A stretch of 64,000 bases of DNA, from contig NZ_LT594324.1 in assembly GCF_900089605.1 (NCBI RefSeq), positions 4,774,001 through 4,838,000 of the forward strand, given 5' to 3'. Positions 56,553 to 64,000 of the stretch are shown in pieces (positions within the stretch are counted from its first letter, which is position 1; each line of letters opens with the position of its first letter). The position numbers and the translations under genes were made by a program. The notes beneath the pieces were generated by a model that had not been told where the DNA came from, made no database searches, and saw only the letters and a list, made by a program, of their open reading frames with translations. The DNA is from Micromonospora narathiwatensis (lineage in GTDB: Bacteria; Actinomycetota; Actinomycetes; Mycobacteriales; Micromonosporaceae).

Positions 56553-57737
56553 TCACTCGGCACGCAGCGCCACCACCGGGTCGAGCCGACCTGCCCGCTG
56601 GGCCGGGACCACCCCGAAGACGATGCCGACCGCGGCCGAGACGCCGAAGGCGAGCGCCAGCGACCACCAGGTGATCGCGGCGGGGATCGGCGAGACCGCG
56701 TCCACCAGCAGCGCGGTGCCCACGCCGAGCGCCATCCCGGTCAACCCGCCGAGCGAGGTGAGCAGCACCGCCTCCAGCAGGAACTGCACCCCGATGTCCC
56801 GGGGTCGGGCGCCGACCGCCTTGCGCAGGCCGATCTCGCGGGTCCGCTCGCGTACCGAGACGAGCATGATGTTGGAGACACCCACCCCGCCGACCAGCAG
56901 CGAGATGCCGGCGATCGCGGCCAGTACGCCGGTGAGCACCCCGAGGATGTCGCCGAGCACCCCGAGAATCTGCTGCTGGGTCACAGCGCTGAACTCGGTG
57001 TCCGGATGCCGGCGGGACAGCTCCGCGACGATCCGGTCGCCGAGTTCGTCGATCTGCTCCCGGTCCGGGGCCTTGACCGCGATGCCGTCGATCCGCTGGG
57101 TGCCCCAGAGCCGCTGCGCGGCGGTCACCGGGATGTGCACCTCGTCGTCCCGGTCCACCCCGAGGCTCTGGCCGAGCGGGGCGAACACGCCGATCACCCG
57201 GAACCGGACGCCGGCCAGCGCGAGCTGCTGGCCGAGCGGGTCCCGATCGGGGAAGAGCGCCCGGGCCACCGACGCTCCGAGCACCGCGACCCGCCGGCTG
57301 GTGTCCACGTCGGCGCCGGTGAGGTAGCGGCCCCGGGCCAGCGAGCGGGTGAAGACCGCCGGGGTGGTCTCCAGAACGCCCTGCACCGTGGTGAAGTCGG
57401 AACGGGTGCCGGCCCGGACGGTCGCGCCGGAGGCGATGGTGACGGCCACCCGTCCCGGGTCGCCCACCACCCGGGAGACCGCGTCCACGTCCCTGAGGTC
57501 CAGCGGCGAGACCACCGGGGCGGTGCCGACCTCGATCCGGCCGGGGACCACCAGCAACAGGTTGGAGCCGAGCCCCTCGACCTGCTGCTCGACCTTCTGC
57601 TTGGTGCCGGTGCCGATGGCCACCAGCAGCACCACCGAGGCGACCCCGATGATCACCCCGAGCATGGTCAGCGCGCTGCGCAGCCGGTTCGCCCGCAGCG
57701 CGTCCAGCGCCACCCGCCAGGCTTCGGTGATCCTCAC
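56553..57737 (-). CDS. MacB-type ABC transporter permease
   Basis: A 394-residue FtsX/MacB permease. The N-terminal helix (LRANRLRSALTMLGVIIGVASVVLLVAIG) is followed by an extracytoplasmic MacB_PCD domain of about 220 residues, then three membrane helices near the C-terminus including VGGVGVSNIMLVSVRERTREIGLRKAVGARPRDI, the family's signature loop. Its start overlaps the ATPase gene (ATGA at 57734). With the ATPase and adaptor it forms a tripartite-like export system; in actinobacteria these move peptides, lipids or drugs across one membrane. Confidence 0.92.
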   Translation of the reverse strand: MRITEAWRVALDALRANRLRSALTMLGVIIGVASVVLLVAIGTGTKQKVEQQVEGLGSNLLLVVPGRIEVGTAPVVSPLDLRDVDAVSRVVGDPGRVAVTIASGATVRAGTRSDFTTVQGVLETTPAVFTRSLARGRYLTGADVDTSRRVAVLGASVARALFPDRDPLGQQLALAGVRFRVIGVFAPLGQSLGVDRDDEVHIPVTAAQRLWGTQRIDGIAVKAPDREQIDELGDRIVAELSRRHPDTEFSAVTQQQILGVLGDILGVLTGVLAAIAGISLLVGGVGVSNIMLVSVRERTREIGLRKAVGARPRDIGVQFLLEAVLLTSLGGLTGMALGVGTALLVDAVSPIPAAITWWSLALAFGVSAAVGIVFGVVPAQRAGRLDPVVALRAE

Positions 57738-58639
57738 GCGACACCCCCGGGCGCCTGGCGCGGAAGTCGCCCGGTGGCTCCGGCGGCGCCACCGGAGCCA
57801 CCGGACGGGTGCCCCGGGCCGCTTCCGGACACGGACCGGGGCTCCGCGCTGGGAGCGCCGTCCAGTGTCGCAGGTCCACCGGAACCGTCGGACAGCGGTC
57901 GATCATGAGCCGTGTCGGACCGGATCAGGCCGTCGCGTACGGCGATCCGCCGGCGGGCCCGGGCGGCCACCTCCTGGTCGTGGGTCACCATCACCAGGGC
58001 CACCCCGGACTCGGCGTTCAGCCGTTCCAGCAGCTCCAGCACGGCCTCGCCGGTGGCGGTGTCCAGGTTGCCGGTGGGCTCGTCGGCGAGCAGCACCGCC
58101 GGGTCGGTGACCAGGGCGCGGGCGATGGCCACCCGCTGCTGCTCGCCGCCGGAGAGCTGGTTGGGCCGGTGGTCCAGCCGGTGCCCGAGCCCGACCCGGC
58201 CGAGCATCGCCGCCGCGCGTTCCCGCCGCTGCCGCGCCCCGATCCCCCGGTAGACCAGCGGCAGCGCGACGTTGTCCACCGCCGACGTACGGGGCAGCAG
58301 GTGGAACGCCTGGAAGACGAAGCCGATGGTCTCGTTGCGCAACGCCGCCAGCTCGGGCGCGCCGAGGGTGGCCACGTCCCGGCCGCCGATCACCAACCGG
58401 CCGCCGGTTGGCCGGTCCAGCCCGCCGAGCAGGTGCATCAGGGTGGACTTGCCGGAGCCGGACGGCCCGATCACCGCCGCGTACTCGCCGGGGGCGATGG
58501 TGAGCGACACCCCGCGCAGTGCGGAGACGGACACCCCGTCCAGCTCGTACGTCCGGGACACGTCGACCGCCTCGATCGCCGGCACCCCGGCGGGCAGGGC
58601 GCGCACCGGCCGGCCCTGGGTCGGGATCGCGGCGCTCAC
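57734..58639 (-). CDS. MacB/LolD-type ABC ATPase
   Basis: A 301-residue ATPase: GPSGSGKSTLMHLLGG (Walker A), Q-loop ETIGFVFQAFHLL, signature LSGGEQQRVAIARAL and Walker B with LLADEPTGNLD, H-loop VTHD. A Gly/Ser/Pro-rich C-terminal tail of about 65 residues is unusual for the family. ATGA overlap with the adaptor gene upstream and the permease downstream. Energises the permease complex at the membrane. Confidence 0.94.
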   Translation of the reverse strand: MSAAIPTQGRPVRALPAGVPAIEAVDVSRTYELDGVSVSALRGVSLTIAPGEYAAVIGPSGSGKSTLMHLLGGLDRPTGGRLVIGGRDVATLGAPELAALRNETIGFVFQAFHLLPRTSAVDNVALPLVYRGIGARQRRERAAAMLGRVGLGHRLDHRPNQLSGGEQQRVAIARALVTDPAVLLADEPTGNLDTATGEAVLELLERLNAESGVALVMVTHDQEVAARARRRIAVRDGLIRSDTAHDRPLSDGSGGPATLDGAPSAEPRSVSGSGPGHPSGGSGGAAGATGRLPRQAPGGVA

Positions 58640-60015
58640 CTCAGTTCCTGGCCGTCGTGGACCCGATCGGTGCCCCGCACCACGATCCGGTCGCCGGCCT
58701 GCACCCCGTTGACGATCTGCACCAGGTCCTGCCCCTGCACGCCGACGGTCACCGGCACCCGGTCGGCCTTGCCGTCCCGGAGCACCCAGACCGCGTCCCG
58801 CCCGTCGGCGGAGAAGACCGCCGAGGCGGGTACGGCCACCGCGTCGGTCGCCTCGCGTACCCGGAGGTGGACCACGGCGTTCATGCCGGGGCGCGGGGTC
58901 GGGGCGGGCTCCCCCTCGCCGAGTCGCCCGGCGCCGAGGCCGAGGCGGACCCGGTAGGTGACGCCGCCCCGCGCGGAACTGGTGGGCAGCACGTCCACCG
59001 AGCGGACCGTGGCGTCGTACGTCGCGCCGGTCACCGCGTCCAGCTCCACCGAGGCGGACAGGCCCGCCCGGACCAGCAGCACGTCGGTCTCGTCCACCTC
59101 GGCGAGCAGGCCGAGCTGACCGGTGTCCACGATGGTGAGCACGGGAGTGCCGGCGGTGACCCGGCCGCCCGGTGGCACCGCGTCGTCCACCCCGGGCGGG
59201 GGGCCGGCCTGAGCGCCGGACCCGAGGGCCGACGGGTCGATTCCCGCCGTGCCGCCGGCCGCGCCGAGCAGGCTGGTGAGGTCGGTCGAGGCGGCCCGGG
59301 TGCCGCCCGGCTGCACCACCCCGGCGATCGGGGCGCGCAGGGTCAGCGCGTCGACGGTCGCCTTCGCCAGGTCGTACGCCTGCTGGGCCTGGAGGCGCTG
59401 CGCGGCGGAGAGCGCGCCGACGGCGCTGTTCAGCCCGGCCACCCCACGCTGCACGGCGGCGACCGCCTGGTCGGCGGCGCGGGCGGCCGACTCGTACTGC
59501 CGCTGCGCGGAATCGACCTGGAGCAGCAGCGCGGACCGCAACTGCGGGTCGCCGATCTTGCCGGCGGCCTGGCGCGCGGCGTCGAACGCCTCGGCGGCGG
59601 CCTTGTCCGTGCCGCGCTTGCGCCCGCCCAGGTCGCCGACGCCGACCCCCCGGCCGGCCCGCTTGGCCGCGCGCAGCGCCTCGCGGGCCTGCCCCAGCCG
59701 CTCCTGGGCGGACGGCGAGTCGATCACCGCGAGCACCTGGCCACGGGCGACCCGCTGCCCGGGCTGGACCCGCAGGCTGGCCACGGTGCCGTCGGCGGGC
59801 GCGGTGAGGGTGGCGGCGGCCCGGGCGGTCACCGTGGCCGGCGCGTCGATCACCTCGGCGACCTCGGAGTGGCCCACCTGGGCCACCGTGACGCCGGACT
59901 GGTCGTCGCCGCAGGAGGCGGCCGTGCTGCCGGTCAGCGCGACGACGGCGAGGAGGGCGGTGAGCAGGCGGGGGCGGGTGGCCACGGGCAACCGCGGCGA
60001 GTGGGGGCGGCGCAC
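58636..60015 (-). CDS. HlyD/RND-type membrane-fusion adaptor
   Basis: A 459-residue adaptor for the MacB-like transporter. The N-terminal signal ends in a possible lipobox (STAASC). A biotinyl-lipoyl half-motif (ATVTARAAATLTAPADGTVASLRVQPGQRVARGQVLAVI) is followed by a long alpha-helical hairpin rich in Ala/Gln, a second lipoyl half (LTLRAPIAGVVQPGG) and a beta-barrel and membrane-proximal domain. GTG at 60015 is used; GTG at 59985 would start directly at the signal. ATGA overlap with the ATPase gene. First gene of the three-gene operon. Confidence 0.88.
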   Translation of the reverse strand: MRRPHSPRLPVATRPRLLTALLAVVALTGSTAASCGDDQSGVTVAQVGHSEVAEVIDAPATVTARAAATLTAPADGTVASLRVQPGQRVARGQVLAVIDSPSAQERLGQAREALRAAKRAGRGVGVGDLGGRKRGTDKAAAEAFDAARQAAGKIGDPQLRSALLLQVDSAQRQYESAARAADQAVAAVQRGVAGLNSAVGALSAAQRLQAQQAYDLAKATVDALTLRAPIAGVVQPGGTRAASTDLTSLLGAAGGTAGIDPSALGSGAQAGPPPGVDDAVPPGGRVTAGTPVLTIVDTGQLGLLAEVDETDVLLVRAGLSASVELDAVTGATYDATVRSVDVLPTSSARGGVTYRVRLGLGAGRLGEGEPAPTPRPGMNAVVHLRVREATDAVAVPASAVFSADGRDAVWVLRDGKADRVPVTVGVQGQDLVQIVNGVQAGDRIVVRGTDRVHDGQELR

Positions 60016-60047
60016 CCGTCGATCGTACGAGGGGCGGGGAAGGCGAG

Positions 60048-61349
60048 TCAGCCGCCGGCGACCGTACGGAGGTAGTCGACGCAGTCGTCGTGCAGGGCGG
60101 ACCAGGGGTCGCCGAACACCCGCTCCGCGGCCTCGTCCACGGACCGGTGTTCGTGCACCACCGCCCGGAAGAAGTCGAGCATCCGCTGCTCGCCGTACCG
60201 GTCGACCAGGTGCCGTACGGCCAGGTAGCTGACGCCGTAGGCGCCGCCGACCCGGTCGTCGGCCGCGTCGTCGGCGGGTGCGAGCGAGTCGAGCCGGCCG
60301 TCCCAGCCGCCCCGGACCAACTTCCGCACCTCGGCGAGGCCGTCGTAGCGGTCCACCGGCTGGCCGTCCGCGCCCGCGTACTCCGCCAGCCCTTCCACGA
60401 GCCACCAGGTGGACCGGTCGGAGTAGCCCCGGTCGGGCAACGACGCGGCGTGGGTCAGCTCGTGCCGGAGCAGGTCGTCGATCCCGGCCGGGGTGATGCT
60501 CTGCGCGTTCAGCACGACGTCGTGGTGTCCGCCGCCGACGCCGACCGCGTACCCGGCCGTCCACTTCGGCCGGCCGCCGCCGTACCAGCGCTGCCACTCG
60601 GTGTGTCCGGCGTAGAAGACCAGGTAGCGGTCCGGCGGGGTGCCGGCGACCACGTAGAGGTCGGCGACCTCGGCGGCGGCCTCGGCCTGGGCGAGCAGCC
60701 CGGGAAGCTTGGCCCGCAGCGCGGGCGTGGTGGCCACCATGGTCCGCTTCCCCACCGCCACGGCCAGGTCGCTCACCTCCCAGGGCCGGGCCCCGGCCGG
60801 CGCCGCCCGGGACTCCTCGACGGTGACCAGCCGGGGTTCGTCCCCGACGATCCGCCACCGGGTGCCGATCGTCACGGTGCTCGGGGTGCAGTCGACCACC
60901 ACGAAGCAGTAACCGACCCGCACCGTCAGCCGCCACTCCCCCGCCCGCCCGTCGACCTCCGCCGGCACGCCGTTCGCCTCGGGGCGCCACACCGTGACAC
61001 GCAGTGCGCGCAGGGCGGCGTACCGGCGGGTGAGGGCGGGACGGGCGGGCGGCTCGGCGACGGCGAGGAAGCCGGGCCGGTCGCCGGCGAGCAGTGCGGC
61101 GGCCTGGCGGTCGAGCTGCGCGGTCATCCGCTCCCCGAGGCGGCGTGCCGCCGGGTCGTCGGCCGATCCCGCCGCCGGCCGCCCCGCCACGCCGGGCACC
61201 AGGCCGAGCAGGAGTACGCCGGGCGCGCCGCACGCCAGCAGGACGAGCACCAGGGCGAGCGCCGTCCACAGCGGCCACCGCCGGCGGGACGATCGTGCCG
61301 GGCCGCTCGCCCCGGCCGGCGCATCCGGCTGCTCGTCACCGTCGGTCAC
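60048..61349 (-). CDS. membrane-anchored gluzincin metalloprotease-like protein
   Basis: A 433-residue protein with an N-terminal membrane helix (LWTALALVLVLLACGAPGVLLL). The C-terminal half carries HELTHAASLPDRG (HExxH zinc motif) and, about 20 residues on, WWLVEGLAEYAG, where the Glu is the expected third ligand, as in M1/M48-like gluzincins (peptidase_MA type). The N-terminal half has a nuclear-transport-factor-2-like beta region (CFVVVDCTPSTVTIGTRWRIV). It is not in a known protease operon; 33 bp separate it from the adaptor gene. Substrate unknown. Confidence 0.78.
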   Translation of the reverse strand: MTDGDEQPDAPAGASGPARSSRRRWPLWTALALVLVLLACGAPGVLLLGLVPGVAGRPAAGSADDPAARRLGERMTAQLDRQAAALLAGDRPGFLAVAEPPARPALTRRYAALRALRVTVWRPEANGVPAEVDGRAGEWRLTVRVGYCFVVVDCTPSTVTIGTRWRIVGDEPRLVTVEESRAAPAGARPWEVSDLAVAVGKRTMVATTPALRAKLPGLLAQAEAAAEVADLYVVAGTPPDRYLVFYAGHTEWQRWYGGGRPKWTAGYAVGVGGGHHDVVLNAQSITPAGIDDLLRHELTHAASLPDRGYSDRSTWWLVEGLAEYAGADGQPVDRYDGLAEVRKLVRGGWDGRLDSLAPADDAADDRVGGAYGVSYLAVRHLVDRYGEQRMLDFFRAVVHEHRSVDEAAERVFGDPWSALHDDCVDYLRTVAGG

Positions 61350-61444
61350 CGGCGAAGGGTACGACCAATCGGGCGATCCGGCCAGCGCCCGGCGCGCGTG
61401 GCGGGACGACGACCGTCGGCGGGTGACGGCCCCACGTCGACGGC

Positions 61445-61780
61445 TCAGACCGGGTCGTGGGCGAGGGTGAGCAGGGCCTTGTTCACCGCCCAGAGCCCCA
61501 CCAACAGTGCGCCGGGTACGGGTCGCCCGGCCAGCGCGAGCAGCAGCCCGCCGGTGACGAAGCAGGCGGCCTGCACGCTGAGCTTGGCCGGCGCGGGCAG
61601 CGGCACGCTGGCCTTCGGCGAGCAGAACAGGCCCCACACGACCGCGATCAGCAGCGGCACGCCGAGGCCGGCGAGCAGGCGTACCGGCCAGCCGACGTCG
61701 CGGGTGAACCCCCACCATCCGGCGGCCACGAGCAGCGCCAGCTCCAGCAGGAAGGCGAGCGCAAGCAGTACGGCCTTCAT
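61445..61780 (-). CDS. DUF2568 four-helix membrane protein
   Basis: A 111-residue protein of four hydrophobic helices: LLALAFLLELALLVAAGWWG, VRLLAGLGVPLLIAVVWGLF, LSVQAACFVTGGLLLALAG and ALLVGLWAVNKALLTLAH. It matches the YrdB/DUF2568 family. ATG overlaps the TetR gene stop, so it is the third gene of the TetR-controlled operon. Function unknown; a drug- or lipid-related membrane role is only guessed from the regulator. Confidence 0.85.
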   Translation of the reverse strand: MKAVLLALAFLLELALLVAAGWWGFTRDVGWPVRLLAGLGVPLLIAVVWGLFCSPKASVPLPAPAKLSVQAACFVTGGLLLALAGRPVPGALLVGLWAVNKALLTLAHDPV

Positions 61781-62349
61781 CTGGCGGACCTCCAGTCCCG
61801 GTAGGCGGTGTCCAGCGCGGCGACCAGCTGGTCGAAGGAACGGTCGATGTCCCGGGGCAGGCCGAACCCGCCGGCCGCCTCAAGGGTGATGAAGCCGTGG
61901 ACCGCGGCCCGGAACATCCTGGTCGCGTCGACGGCCGCGTCGCCGGTGAGGTCGTACCCGCGCAGGATCGCGTAGACGGCGCCGACGGCCCGCTCGGCGG
62001 CGGCGACGTGCTCGGGGTCGGCGGGATCCGGTGCCCGCTGGGTGGCCGGGTAGCGGCCGGGGTGCCGGCGGGCGTACTCCCGGAACGCGGTGGCCACCGC
62101 GCGGAGCGCGTCGCCGCCGGCCCGGCCCGCGGCGGCGGCGGTCAGCTCGGTGGCGACCTCGGCGGTGGCCAGCACGGACAGCTTCTGGTGCAGGTCGTCC
62201 ACGCCCTTGACGTGCTTGTAGAGGCTGGGCAGCGCCACACCGAGCCGGCTCGCGAGCGCGGCCAGGGTGAGCCGGTCGTAGCCGACCTCGTCGGCGAGCA
62301 CGGCCGCCTCCCGGACCACGGCCGTCGGGGTGAGGCCGGCCCTAGGCAC
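61777..62349 (-). CDS. TetR/AcrR-family transcriptional regulator
   Basis: A 190-residue TetR repressor. HTH: VVREAAVLADEVGYDRLTLAALASRLGVALPSLYKHVKGVDDL (residues about 10-55), followed by the helical TetR_C_33/WHG-type ligand domain with LRAVATAFREYARRHPGRY. GTG at 62349 overlaps the hydrolase stop by 8 bp. The perfect palindrome at 63143-63163 just before the operon is the probable operator, so the regulator represses its own operon. Confidence 0.9.
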   Translation of the reverse strand: MPRAGLTPTAVVREAAVLADEVGYDRLTLAALASRLGVALPSLYKHVKGVDDLHQKLSVLATAEVATELTAAAAGRAGGDALRAVATAFREYARRHPGRYPATQRAPDPADPEHVAAAERAVGAVYAILRGYDLTGDAAVDATRMFRAAVHGFITLEAAGGFGLPRDIDRSFDQLVAALDTAYRDWRSAR

Positions 62350-63136
62350 GGGAGGTCACCGCCAGGAACTCGACCAGGTCGGCGGCGGTGGCGTCGGGCT
62401 GGTCGGCGTGCGGGTAGTGGCCCGACTCGGCGATCATGCGCGCCTCGGCGGTGGCGAAGAGCCGCCGGGCGGCCCGCGCCTCGGCGCCCGGGTCCGGAAA
62501 GTCCGGGTCCTTCGTACCCATCAGCACCAGCACCGGCTGGCGCACGTCCCCGGCCCGGGCGGCCCAGTGCGGCTCAACCAGCGCGATCACGCCGCGGACC
62601 GCGACCATCCGGCCGCGCAGCCTGGCGACCAGTTCCTTCCGGTACGCGGCGTCGTCGTCCGGTCGCCCGCACGGGAACAGCGTGCGGTGGAACATCCCGA
62701 AGAGTCGGGGGCTGCGCAGCACGATCACCTGCGCCAGCCGCAGCGCCGGGCTCGGGTTCGGCGGGGTGACGAACGGGCTGACCTGCACGATCCCGTTGAC
62801 CAGCTCGACACCGTCGGCGGCGGCGAAGACCACGGCCGCCGCGCTGGACGAGCTGCCGACCAGGGTGGCCGGGCCACCGCCGAGCGCCCGGACCACGGCG
62901 AGCAGGTCGCCGCCCACCGCCGCCGGGGCGTACGTGGGCCACCGGACGCTGGAGTCGCCGTGCCCCCGGACGTCGACCGAGGCCACCCGGTAGCCGGCCG
63001 CCACCAGCCGGGGCACCAGATGCCGGAAGGTCGCCCGGTTCTCGCCCATGCCGTGCGAGAGGACCACCAGCGGGCCCTCTCCGTGCACCTCGTAGGCGAT
63101 GGTTCCGCCGTCCCGCGACACTCGGCTAATCGTCAT
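62342..63136 (-). CDS. alpha/beta hydrolase
   Basis: A 264-residue alpha/beta-fold hydrolase. The nucleophile elbow is VGSSSSAAAVVF, so the catalytic residue sits in a Ser-rich G-S-S-S-S stretch rather than a clear GxSxG; the oxyanion His-Gly is LSHGMGENR, the acid is near KDPDFPD, and the catalytic His is in SGHYPHADQ. ATG at 63136 is chosen because the 5' region up to the TetR operator would otherwise be translated; no ribosome binding site is seen, so a leaderless message is possible. Substrate unknown. Confidence 0.85.
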   Translation of the reverse strand: MTISRVSRDGGTIAYEVHGEGPLVVLSHGMGENRATFRHLVPRLVAAGYRVASVDVRGHGDSSVRWPTYAPAAVGGDLLAVVRALGGGPATLVGSSSSAAAVVFAAADGVELVNGIVQVSPFVTPPNPSPALRLAQVIVLRSPRLFGMFHRTLFPCGRPDDDAAYRKELVARLRGRMVAVRGVIALVEPHWAARAGDVRQPVLVLMGTKDPDFPDPGAEARAARRLFATAEARMIAESGHYPHADQPDATAADLVEFLAVTSRA

Positions 63137-63142
63137 AGCTGT

Positions 63143-63163
63143 AAAGCTAATGCCATTAGCTTT
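63143..63163. promoter_or_regulatory. perfect palindromic operator of the hydrolase-TetR operon
   Basis: AAAGCTAATG-C-CATTAGCTTT: exact 10-bp arms, 21 bp in all, ending 6 bp before the hydrolase ATG. It is AT-rich against its GC-rich surroundings. Symmetry and position point to the TetR protein as binder. Confidence 0.88.
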
Positions 63164-63190
63164 TGCCGTCAAGTCCGTCCCGCGAACACG

Positions 63191-63228
63191 GAACGGGCCG
63201 GCGGGACACCCGTCCCACCGGCCCGTTC
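63191..63228 (-). terminator. hairpin terminator after proline dehydrogenase
   Basis: A 17-bp stem with 16 matches (63191-63207 with 63212-63228) and a 4-nt loop, 22 bp past the proline dehydrogenase stop on the minus strand. Confidence 0.88.
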
Positions 63229-63250
63229 GCCGTTCGGCGAGCCAGTCAGG

Positions 63251-64000
63251 TCACTTCTTGGAGGTCAGTGCGCGCCCGAAGAACATCAGGTTGGCCGGGC
63301 GCTCGGCCAGGCGGCGCATCAGGTAGCCGTACCACTGGTCGCCGTAGGGGACGTAGGTGCGCACGGTGTAGCCCTCACCGATCAACCGCTTCTGCTCCTC
63401 CGGACGGATGCCGTACAGCATCTGGAACTCGAAGCGGTCCGGGTCGCGGTCGAACCAGCGGGCCCGGTCCTCACCGATGGCGATCAGGCGCGGGTCGTGG
63501 GTGGCCAGCATCGGATAGCCGGCGCCGGACATCAGCACGTTCATGCAGCGCACGTACGACTTGTCCACCTCCCGGGCGGACTGGTACGCGACCGACTCCG
63601 GCTCCTTGTACGCGCCCTTGCAGAGCCGCACCCGGGACCCGGCGCCGGACAACTCCCGGCAGTCCGACTCGGTACGCCGCAGGTACGCCTGGAGCACCGC
63701 ACCGGTCGACGGGTAGTCCTTACGCAGCTTGGCGAGGACGTCCAGCGTCGAGTCGGTGGTGGTGTGGTCCTCCATGTCCAGGGTGACCGTGGTGCCCGCC
63801 GCGTCCGCCGCCGCGCAGATCGCCCGCGCGTTGTCGTACGCGAGCTGCTCGTCGAACATCTGCCCGAGCGCGGACAGCTTCACGCTGACCTCGGCGGCCG
63901 GGGTCAGCTCGGCGGCGGCGAGCAGCCGCAGCAGCTTCAGGTATTCGTCCCGGGTGGCGTTCGCCTGCTCCGGGGTGACGGTGTCCTCACCGAGGTTGTC
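63251..64000 (-). CDS. proline dehydrogenase (N-terminus off window)
   Basis: C-terminal 249 codons of a monofunctional FAD-dependent proline dehydrogenase, which oxidises proline to pyrroline-5-carboxylate. Family blocks: VSVKLSALGQMFD, LDMEDHTTTDSTLDVL, RVRLCKGAYKEPESVAYQ (flavin and proline contacts), MLATHDPRLI, FEFQMLYGIRPEEQ and VPYGDQWYGYLMRRLAERPANL. The start lies beyond the window edge. A strong terminator follows. Proline catabolism; no P5C dehydrogenase is visible here, though it may sit upstream of the window. Confidence 0.93.
   Translation of the reverse strand, partial: DNLGEDTVTPEQANATRDEYLKLLRLLAAAELTPAAEVSVKLSALGQMFDEQLAYDNARAICAAADAAGTTVTLDMEDHTTTDSTLDVLAKLRKDYPSTGAVLQAYLRRTESDCRELSGAGSRVRLCKGAYKEPESVAYQSAREVDKSYVRCMNVLMSGAGYPMLATHDPRLIAIGEDRARWFDRDPDRFEFQMLYGIRPEEQKRLIGEGYTVRTYVPYGDQWYGYLMRRLAERPANLMFFGRALTSKK

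Noticed and set aside
63137..63172. Upstream ATG at 63172 for the hydrolase
   Set aside because: It would place the perfect operator palindrome inside the coding region and adds 12 residues with no family match.
1..64000. tRNA or rRNA genes
   Set aside because: No T-loop GGTTCGANNCC with acceptor-stem pairing and no rRNA-like stretch recognised on either strand.

Overview
The window is a high-GC actinobacterial chromosome segment, most likely from a Micromonosporaceae genome (Micromonospora-like). The evidence is the extreme GC bias, the many GTG starts, a rex-hemA-hemC-hemD-hemB operon, a developmental sigma factor with its anti-sigma factor, and an HTH protein / bS22 / epimerase / acyltransferase block matching the gene order around Rv0500A-Rv0512 in Mycobacterium. 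I see no tRNA, rRNA, CRISPR array, transposase or prophage. The first and last genes run off the window.

Layout. 1-5.4 kb: a CHASE3-type histidine kinase translationally coupled to a response regulator-PP2C phosphatase, then a divergent membrane M28 peptidase. 5.4-14.2 kb: mostly single-gene housekeeping units (DHFR-fold protein, Smr domain, TPR protein, polyphosphate glucokinase, ABC-F ATPase, two methyltransferases, secreted GH10-like hydrolase, PadR regulator), several separated by clear hairpin terminators. 14.3-25.6 kb: a cyclase-like/NB-ARC/TPR regulator, an FmdB-type zinc ribbon, a membrane lytic transglycosylase, a double GNAT protein, a secreted ExeM-like nuclease and a LAL-family LuxR regulator. 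25.7-32.6 kb: three lipoproteins downstream of a polysaccharide locus (GT39-like membrane protein, processive GT2 synthase, membrane-anchored GH26 hydrolase).

32.8-38.4 kb is an envelope lipid-carrier module: DedA, a BcrC-type PAP2 phosphatase, an OmpR-family two-component system, a COG4705 membrane protein and UppP. A shared direct-repeat motif, built like a mycobacterial PhoP box, lies before the PAP2 gene and in the COG4705/uppP divergent region. 39-45 kb is the heme operon behind a redox sensor with its own Rex box. 45-50 kb holds a NarL-type two-component system, a HAD phosphatase, a glutaredoxin-like protein and an acyl-CoA ligase.

50-56.3 kb holds the BldN-like sigma factor and RsbN-like anti-sigma factor, a SerB-like HAD-IB phosphatase, a PlsC-type acyltransferase, an extended SDR, the 33-residue ribosomal protein bS22 and a small HTH protein. 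Immediately upstream of bldN, and overlapping it by GTGA, is a 48-codon reading frame with a strong ribosome binding site and one TTA leucine codon. It is the only in-frame TTA found by eye in the window, which suggests bldA-type translational control of the sigma factor. 56.5-63.2 kb: a MacB-type export operon, a gluzincin protease-like protein and a hydrolase-TetR-DUF2568 operon with a perfect palindromic operator. The window ends inside proline dehydrogenase.
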